NCBI GenBank assembly: GCA_015680685.1
Contig: MNCI01010439.1
Coordinates: 525,900 to 589,899 of the forward strand
Source of the DNA: Gnetum montanum
Taxonomy: Eukaryota > Streptophyta > Gnetopsida > Gnetales > Gnetaceae
Length of the DNA: 64,000 nucleotides
Reading direction: 5' to 3'
Below the pieces are notes generated by a model. That model saw only the letters and a program-made list of their open reading frames with translations, was not told the DNA's origin and did no database searches. Below, one piece after another: positions 57,837 through 64,000 of this stretch (positions are counted from its first letter, which is position 1; every line of letters starts with the position of its first letter). A program made the position numbers and the translations under genes.

Positions 57837-58431
57837 ATCATGGATCAAAGATTTAGACCTCTTGATAGGCTTACGCAATCTTGCAAATAATCTACAATTC
57901 CAGAATGAATGGAGATAGGTTCGTAGGCTAAATAAAAGTAGATTGGCAGAGTATATAGAAGGAATTACTGGGAATAAGGTTAGCATTGATGCATTATTTG
58001 ATGGACAAGTGGAGCGTATTCATGAATACAAAAGACAGTTTCACAATATCTTAAGTATTATTCATCGCTATGATTGTATTAAGAATATGACTAGTGATGA
58101 GAAGAAAACTGTGGTTCCACGTGTTTGTTTGATTGGATGAAAAGCTGCACCAGGCTATGAGATTGCCAAGAAAATAATAAAATTAATACATGCCATTGGT
58201 GAAAAGATAAACAATGATCGAGATATTGGCAACCTTTTGAAAGTGGTATTCATTCCGGATTATAACGTATCTATCGCTGAACTTATTATACCTGGAAGCG
58301 GCTTGTCTCAGCGTATTAGTCCTGCCGGGCATGAAGCATTGGGAATCAGCTGCATGAAATTTCTTATGAACGGCAGTTTGATTCTTGGAACTCTTGATGG
58401 AGCTATTATTGAAATAGCAGAAGAAATAGGA
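57823..58431 (+). pseudogene. alpha-glucan phosphorylase processed fragment
   Basis: Alpha-glucan (starch) phosphorylase releases glucose-1-phosphate from glucan ends. The fragment reads WIKDLDLLIGLRNLANN, RLAEYIEGITGNKVSIDALF, HEYKRQFHNILSIIHRYDCI, KAAPGYEIAKKIIKLIHAIG, VVFIPDYNVSIAELIIPGSG, and AGHEALGISCMKFLMNGSLI, ending IIEIAEEIG. This is the C-terminal catalytic half, about 200 codons of a protein usually 800-1,000 long. It includes the lead-up to the pyridoxal-phosphate site but the Lys region GT.SMKFLMNG has changed to GISCMKFLMNG. Two stops (57917 and 58138, GGA to TGA) break it. Exons are joined without introns, so it derives from RNA. Confidence 0.88.
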
Positions 58432-58668
58432 GATTGGGCAAAGAGCAGTCGCTCTTCAGATATTACTGTTTTAAGAGGGAGGAATCCAGAAAAACGAACC
58501 AACACAGCCAAACAATGGGCAAATTCCGACTTCTATTTCCAGTTCGAATTCTCAGATTGGAAGCAGCACACAAAATTCAAATGTCACACACCTGCCATCA
58601 ATAAATCAAATACCTACAACACACACGGCATCATCCACGTTACGGGCTTCACCGCAGCAAAACCATAG
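58432..58668 (+). pseudogene. unidentified continuation of the chimeric pseudogene
   Basis: The frame stays open after the phosphorylase part but no longer resembles it: DWAKSSRSSDITVLRGRN, then FYFQFEFSDWKQHTKFKCH. I do not recognise this segment. It may be a third captured fragment or non-coding sequence read by chance. Confidence 0.35.
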
Positions 58669-58853
58669 AATGGTGTTAAATCAAGAAGGTTCCTCGATAG
58701 GTGGCCGCTCCCCTTCAACTTCTGCAGCACCTTGCCTTTGATTCAGTCACTTCGGAGGTGCTGAATTGTCAGAGGTCACGTGATTACGCCCAGAGCATTG
58801 AAGAATCATTCATGAAGAATTATTTGAAAGACGCTTTGTGTAGGCCTCGACAT

Positions 58854-58940
58854 TGTCCGGTACCTAAGGAATTCATGAAGATTCAATGAATCTTGTCCGG
58901 TACCTCAAGGAATTCATTAAGATCCAATGAATCTTGGGGT
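58854..58940. repeat. imperfect tandem duplication of about 40 bp
   Basis: TTGTCCGGTACC(T)AAGGAAT, then TCAT.AAGAT.CAATGAATC, occurs twice in a row (about 58855-58893 and 58894-58932). Confidence 0.85.
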
Positions 58941-59509
58941 AGAAGACTTGGAGAATACGCTTCTAACATGTAAGCAACCGAAGAAAGAGTGCAAGCAGCA
59001 ACACAACGTGTTAATATATGTATGGAAATGCACTTCAAGGATGACAACTAACTCCAAAAGAGAACTTTGCAAACAAGCACACAAGCAACTTTGTAGACAA
59101 CATCATTGAAAGGGAAATGATGCATCTACAAGGGGTGGCACCTTGCCCCTAGAACCCTCATGGTCTTGTACAAGGCTTGGCTTGGCACCGCATTAGAATT
59201 ATCTAATTCTAGTTGCCTACATATCTACGACCACCGTAGAATCAGGGCTACGTAGTTCTCCAAGTGAGGGTAGTATGAAGAGAACTTAGAGAGAGTTGCA
59301 ACATGAGGGTATCCTGCTGCTGGCTTGGTACCGCCAAGTTAGGATGGGTTTTCTAACACTTGAGAGTCACCCAAGGGCACTTCATAGAGTGTTCCATGAC
59401 CCCCGAACCATGATGAGAGCCTAGGACAACCACCACCCTAAGACATCTCTCACAGTAGCATTCTCTTTGTGGCATAATGAATTCAGAAAATTCCTATTTT
59501 AGAAGATGG
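58941..59509. other. intergenic sequence left of the copia element
   Basis: No gene is supported. It contains stretches such as CTGGCTTGGTACCGCCAAGTT with local inverted character at 59318-59338 (TTGGTACCGCCAA) and short Gly/Pro-codon-like runs. Nothing further is seen. Confidence 0.4.
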
Positions 59510-59855
59510 TGGAGTAATTCAAGGCCTAAGTCCCACTTGAGTTCTGTAATTGTTGGAGTAATTTCTAAATTAGTTGTCCCACTCGAGTTTTGTTGGAGTA
59601 ATTTAAGGCTTAGTGTTTAGGAATTAGTTGTCCAACTCTAGTTTTGTTACTATTTTCTAGTGGTTGTGCATGCAGTAATAGTCATATTAGTTTAAATATT
59701 GTTGTTAATATGTTAAGATTAGAATTATAAATGTTCTCGTTGCAAAGTGTTTATTTAAGTAGAAGTGTTTAGTCATTTTATTTGTATGGCACAAGTACTT
59801 TTTAGTTCAATAAAAATTCAATTTGTTCTGTATTCTGCATCATTATTATTCTACA
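59510..59855 (+). mobile_element. 5' LTR of the copia element
   Basis: About 346 bp, beginning TGGAGTAATTCAAGGCC and ending CTACA. The internal repeat GTTGGAGTAATTT is present two to three times. Ends are assigned by comparison with the 3' copy and the primer site. Confidence 0.8.
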
Positions 59856-59857
59856 TC

Positions 59858-59869
59858 TAGTATGAGAGC
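59858..59869 (+). other. primer binding site of the copia element
   Basis: TAGTATGAGAGCTTGG is a two-change version of the usual copia site TGGTATCAGAGC, complementary to initiator methionine tRNA. Confidence 0.65.
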
Positions 59870-59911
59870 TTGGTTGTTTAAACACAAGCCTTTGCTATGA
59901 ATTGAGAGTGA

Positions 59912-60800
59912 ATATGGCTTCCAACAATAATATGATAGGTCTTCAAAATGTTCCAATTTTCAACTACATCAATTATGAGTTTTGGTGCATAAAAATGAAG
60001 ACATTGTTTAAGTCACATGATTTGTGGGAATTGGTCAAAAATGGATATGCAAAGCTCGCTGACCCAGAGCAAGCCCCAAGATTGATTGTGGTATACTAAA
60101 ATGAATTGAGAGATATATAGAAAAAGAATGCAAAAGCATGGGATTTCCTTTATGAACAAGTACCAAGGGGTGAGTAAGGTGGTGACTGTCAAGTTGTAAG
60201 CTCTTTGACAAGACTTTGAGAATTTGCAGATGAAGCTGACTGAGAAGGTATAAGAATTCTTTGCAAAAGTCTCATTTGTTGTGAATCAAATTCATTCTCT
60301 TGGAGAAGAACTAAGTGACTAGAAGACTATAGATAAAGTGCTTAGGTGCCTTTGTGCCAAGTTTGATCATGTAGTCATTGTAATTGAGGAGTTAAGGGAC
60401 ATGTCTAATTATTCACTCGTGGAATTAATGGGTTTTCTTCAAGCACAAGAGCACTGATTAAGTAGAGTAGTTGATGCTTCCTTAGAGCATGCATTTCAAT
60501 CAAAGATTGATATGAAGAAAAATTCAGATGGCTTCAAAAGAGGAAAGAATAGTAGAGGACGAGAAAATGGTCCTGGAAATTCTAGCTGTGGAAGAGGACA
60601 TGGCAAAAATTATGGTGGAGGTAATCATGTTAATTCTCCATTTTGTTCTTATTGTGGTAAATCAAACCATTTGGAGAAAAATTGTTGGAATAAAAATAAG
60701 GCTGATCAAGATAAAGCTAGTCCACAATGTTACAATTGTAGAAAATATGGCCATATTGCTAAAGCTCGTGATTTAAAAACACAAGGGCAAGCTAATTACC
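59912..60800 (+). pseudogene. copia gag, broken
   Basis: Reads MASNNNMIGLQNVPIFN, YINYEFWCIKMKTLFKSHDL and WELVKNGY, then stops at 60099. Later parts (SLGEELSD, VIEELRDMSNYSLVELMG) lie in other frames. From 60512 it is open again: an Arg/Gly/Ser-rich stretch, a first knuckle CSYCGKSNHLEKNC (intact CX2CX4HX4C) and a second CYNCRKYGHIAKAR in which the last Cys is Arg. Confidence 0.82.
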
Positions 60801-61800
60801 ATGAAGAAAAGATAGCATGTGAAGATAATTTATTTGTTGCTTGTTTGACTGTTGATGTTGGTGTGTGTGAAGATGCATGGTATTTAGATAGTGGATGCAA
60901 CAATCATACGATAGGAAATAGAGATTGCTTTGTTGAAATTGATGAGAGTGTAAAGGCACAAGTTACAATGGAAAACAACAACCAAGTATAGGTGTGTGGC
61001 TTAGGTGTTATTGCTGTGATGTCTAAATTTGGGAGGAAACATATACATGATGTGATGTATGTTCCTAGTTTGGCCTAGAATTTGTTAGTTTGGGTTAGCT
61101 ACTGAAGAAAGGTTATTATGCATTGTTTGGTAATGAGGAGTGCTTGATTTTTGATAAAAGGAGTAGGAGTTTGATTTATGCATCAAACAAACAAAATGTT
61201 TTCTATTGTGCTTTCACAAGTCACCTTCAATGCTTTGAGGGCTTCAATTGATGATAAGGTACGGTCATATCAATTTTGCTAAGCTACAATTGTTACATAA
61301 GAAGAGCATTGTATCTGCTCTTCCACTAGTGGAGATAAATGGTAAAATTTGTGAAGCATGTGTCTTCGAGAAGCATCACAGAGATAATTTTCTTATTGGA
61401 AACCTCTAATGTTGATGCATGTTGATATATGTGGTCCAATGCAAACTCCATCTTTGAATGGAAGTAACTACTCCCTTATTTTTGTTGATGGCTTTTCAAG
61501 GATGTCGTGGGTGTATTTTCTAAAGGAGAAGTTTGAAGTCTTTGAATTGTTTAAACAATTTAAAGCACTTGTGGAAAAAAATCTAGAAATTCAATCACGA
61601 TTTTGCACATTGACCATGGGGGTGAATTTACATCCCGAGATTTTAGCTTGTTTTGCAGGAATTATGGCATACAAAGACAACTCACCACTAGTGCTATGCC
61701 TTAGTAAAACGGTGTTGTTGAGCAAAAGAATAGAACTATTGTTAAGGTAGTAAAGAGTATGCTAAAAGACAAAAATCTTTTGAGCAGAAGTAGTAGCAAC
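60801..61800 (+). pseudogene. copia protease and integrase, broken
   Basis: Protease WYLDSGCNNHTIGNRDCF at about 60880-60935 has DSG. The GAG-pre-integrase part (LHKKSIVSALPLVEINGKIC, EACVFEKHHRDNF) is at 61270-61400. The integrase core begins HVDICGPMQTPSLNGSNYSL (61418) with YSLIFVDGFSRMSWVYFLKE, then shifts frame after VEKN; the second Asp region (TLTMGVNLHPEILACF) is garbled. The integrase end (AVEGKMPYEAWSGRKPSASY) starts at about 61838. Confidence 0.8.
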
Positions 61801-61849
61801 AACTATCTATGTAATTAACTGCTTCCTAACACAAGCAGTTGAAGGAAAA

Positions 61850-63180
61850 ATGCCTTATGAAGCTTGGAGTGGAAGAAAGCCAAGTGCAAGTTATCTTAGG
61901 GTTTTCAATTCTATTGCATATGCCTTAGTTCCATCAGAATTAAGAAAGAAGTTGGATGAGAAGAGCACCAAGTGTATCTTTGTTGGGTACAGTGGAGAGA
62001 CAAAAGGCTACAGGCTATTTAATCCAATCACCTACAAATTGATTGTTAGTTGTGACATTATATTCAATGAGGACAAAGCATGGAATTGGGAAGATGGAAG
62101 TGTAGCCCTTGCTCTTGTGGAACTTGACAATTCAGATTTAGAAACAACCAATTCACTTGTACATGTTCCTCCAACAGTTAACTCTACAACTGATTCTCCT
62201 GCAAGGAAGGCAAAGAGTCTATTTGATATTTATGCTTCATGTGAGTTTGCTTGTTTTGCCATGGAACCTCCTTGTTTTGAAGATGCAATTGTGAGAGAAG
62301 AATGGATCAGAGCAATGGAGGAGGAAATTGCTGCTATTGAAAAGAAGAAAACATGGAGCTTGGTAGATTTGCTTGTAGGAAAAAAAGCAATTGCTCTTAA
62401 ATGGATATACAAGTGCAAGTACAATTCTAATGGTACCTTGCAGAGAAATAAGGCATGGCTTGTACCCAAGGGATATGCTCAAATTCAAGGGATTGATTTT
62501 TAAGAAACTTTTGCACTTTTGATAAGATTTGATATGTTGTTAACAATCTTAGCTTTGGTTGCTCATAATGGTTGGCTTGTTTATCAGTTAGATATAAAAT
62601 CAGCCTTTCTTAATGGTGATTCACTTGAGGATGTATATGTGGAACAACCTAAATGTTTTGAAGTAAAGAGATTAGAGCACAAGGTTTACAGATTGCACAA
62701 AGAACTATATGGGCTTAAGCAAGCTCCAAGAGCCTAGTGTAGTAAAATTGACTCTTATTTTGCATATAATAATTTTCGCAAAAGTGCAAGTGAACCTCCC
62801 TTGTATGTTAAAACTTGTGAAAATGATTTTTTAGTGGCGTGCTTGTATGTTGATGATATGATTTACATTGGAAGTTCAATTGAAATGATGAAAGCCTTTA
62901 AAGAGTCAATGATGAGAACTTTTGATATGTCTAATTTGGGCTTGTTGCATTATTTTTTGGGTATTGAAGTTGTGCAAGATGAAAATGGGATTTTTATTTG
63001 TCAAAGAAAGTATGGTATTGATCTCTTGAAAAGATTGGACGTGTCAAATTGCAAAGCTACGAAAACACCACTCAACACAAATGACAGGCTTTCTTTAAAT
63101 GATGGAGTTGAGAAAGATGATGAGAAGCACTTCAGGAGTATTGTAGGAGGACTAATGTATCTCACTCATACATGACCAGA
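61850..63180 (+). pseudogene. copia reverse transcriptase with integrase tail, broken
   Basis: Open 61850-62503: KSTKCIFVGYSGETKGYRLF (integrase tail), a linker, then EEWIRAMEEEIAAIEKKKTW and the RT start (WIYKCKYNSNGTLQRNKAWL). A stop at 62501 precedes 62519-62737 (YQLDIKSAFLNGDSLEDVYV, LYGLKQAPRA). After a further stop, 62801-63175 contains the active site CLYVDDMIYIGSS and LGLLHYFLGIEVVQDENGIF. Only three stops separate long open parts, so this copy is younger than the gypsy elements by appearance. Confidence 0.87.
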
Positions 63181-63700
63181 TATAATGTTTGCTATGAGTC
63201 TCATTTCCAGGTTCATGCATAGTCCAAGCAAGCACCATCTTGGAGTAGCCAAAAGAATTCTGAGAAATGTTCATGGGACCATAAGTTATGGCATCAAGTA
63301 TGTGAAGGGTAACAACAATGTTTTTCTTGCATTTAATGATAGTGATTGGGCTGGATGTTTAGAGAACAAGAAAAGCACATCAGGTTATGTTCTATGTTTT
63401 GGGTCTGGAGCTGTTTCATAGATGTCAAAAAAGCAACCAAGCACTGCCTTATCAATCACAAAGGCTTACTATATGGCTGCAATAGCCATAGCATGTCAAG
63501 TTACTTGGATGAGAAGAGTTTTAGCTGATTTGAAGCAAAAACAAAAGTAGCTTACAATAATTTTCTACAACAATAAGTCTACCATTTCGTTATCAAAGAA
63601 TGCAATGCAACAAGGAAGATCCAAACACATTGAAATATACCATCATTTTATTCAAGATCTTATTGCTAAAGGAGAAGTTGAGTTATGACACTGCAATACT
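63181..63700 (+). pseudogene. copia RNase H, broken
   Basis: FAMSLISRFMHSPSKHHLGV (63189 on), then AFNDSDWAGCLENKKSTSGY (about 63331-63390), a stop at 63419, then SKKQPSTALSITKAYYMA, SKHIEIYHHFIQD and ..IKKGEVELxHCNTEEQLTD-like sequence with stops to about 63720. This is the standard copia end. Confidence 0.82.
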
Positions 63701-63795
63701 GAAGAATAGCTGACGGACATATTCACCAAAGCATTATCTGAGGAGAAATTCAAGAAGTTTAGAGCCTTGATTGGTGTTCAACCCCTTGCTTGAAT

Positions 63796-63809
63796 TAAGG
63801 GGAGACTGC
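63796..63809 (+). other. polypurine tract of the copia element
   Basis: AAGGGGAGACTGC immediately before the 3' LTR, the usual AAGGGGGAGA-type copia tract. Confidence 0.75.
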
Positions 63810-64000
63810 TGTAGTAATTCAAGGCCTAAATTGTCCCATTCGAGTTCTGTAATTGTTGGAGTAATTCAAGGTTTGGTTTTTAGGAATTAGTTGTCTCACT
63901 TGAGTTCTGTTGCTATTTTGTAATAGTTGTGCATGCATATCATATTAATTTAGATATTGTTGTCAAGTTAAGATTAGAATTGTAAACATTCTCGTTGCAA
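63810..64000 (+). mobile_element. 3' LTR of the copia element, cut by window end
   Basis: Begins TGTAGTAATTCAAGGCC and follows the 5' LTR to CATTCTCGTTGCAA at the last base. About 150 bp must lie beyond the window. Confidence 0.85.

Larger units (their letters stand above)
59510..64000 (+). mobile_element. Ty1/copia element, nearly complete, inactive
   Basis: 5' LTR, primer site, gag, protease, integrase, RT, RNase H in copia order, polypurine tract, and a 3' LTR cut by the window edge. Stops occur in gag, integrase, RT and RNase H, so it cannot move on its own. The two LTRs can be aligned by eye but differ at many positions; in the 5' LTR an extra copy of the TTGGAGTAATTT phrase is present. 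Confidence 0.9.

Noticed and set aside
1-64000. A new defence, biosynthetic or other multi-gene system
   Set aside because: Apart from CTC1 and pseudogene fragments, all coding sequence is retrotransposon-derived. The unusual points are within the retrotransposon family, not a gene cluster.

Overview
The window looks like nuclear DNA of a seed plant, most likely a gymnosperm. It is AT-rich, has one multi-exon host gene at the left edge, and is otherwise filled with old, nested plant retrotransposons. The species cannot be named from the sequence. Support for a plant: a plant-type CTC1 gene, plant alpha-glucan phosphorylase and DUF1685 fragments, Athila-like Ty3/gypsy elements primed by tRNA-Asp, a Ty1/copia element and a plant L1-type LINE with a DUF4283 ORF1.

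Region 1 (1-5703, minus strand): the 5' part of CTC1, the large subunit of the telomere-capping CST complex. Seven exons covering about 707 codons could be joined in one consistent frame. The 3' part runs off the left edge. An E2F-like site lies just upstream of the first ATG, and intron 5 holds a 205-bp tandem duplication. Region 2 (5704-7890): intergenic, with a possible MITE and a possible tRNA-derived SINE.

Region 3 (7890-50110): a nested pile of related Athila-like Ty3/gypsy elements, here called A to E. A (7890-15790, +) is a decayed gag-pol copy without visible LTRs. D (about 16500-27056, -) is a decayed pol copy with a long accessory ORF after integrase, cut by a solo LTR with a perfect 5-bp target duplication. 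C (30272-36968, +) has both LTRs and keeps gag and a shortened accessory ORF but has lost protease to integrase. B (37945-45931, -) has both LTRs and a perfect target duplication but lacks RNase H and integrase. E (46234-50110, +) is a 5' LTR plus decayed gag. The family shares TGATGAG/CTCATCA LTR ends, a tRNA-Asp primer site, a very short U3 rich in GATATC palindromes next to the TATA box, a T-rich tract, and two conserved non-coding boxes downstream of pol. Between D and C, 27057-30007 holds a degenerate repeat array whose units carry short hairpins.

Region 4 (50110-59509): unclassified repeats, then a GC-rich block (52144-57490, -) made of an accessory-ORF-like remnant and a broken L1-type LINE with a 786-bp assembly gap. 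Next to it is a chimeric intron-less pseudogene joining a DUF1685 fragment to an alpha-glucan phosphorylase fragment (57484-58431). Region 5 (59510-64000, +): a nearly complete but inactive Ty1/copia element whose 3' LTR is cut by the window edge.

No intact transposon is present. CTC1 is the only gene likely to be functional. The most unusual material is the shared accessory ORF with a splice-acceptor-like signal before it, the gag-plus-accessory element C, the palindrome-rich LTR promoters, and the conserved 3' non-coding boxes. Several single-N positions sit beside duplicated sequence and look like assembly joins, not biology.
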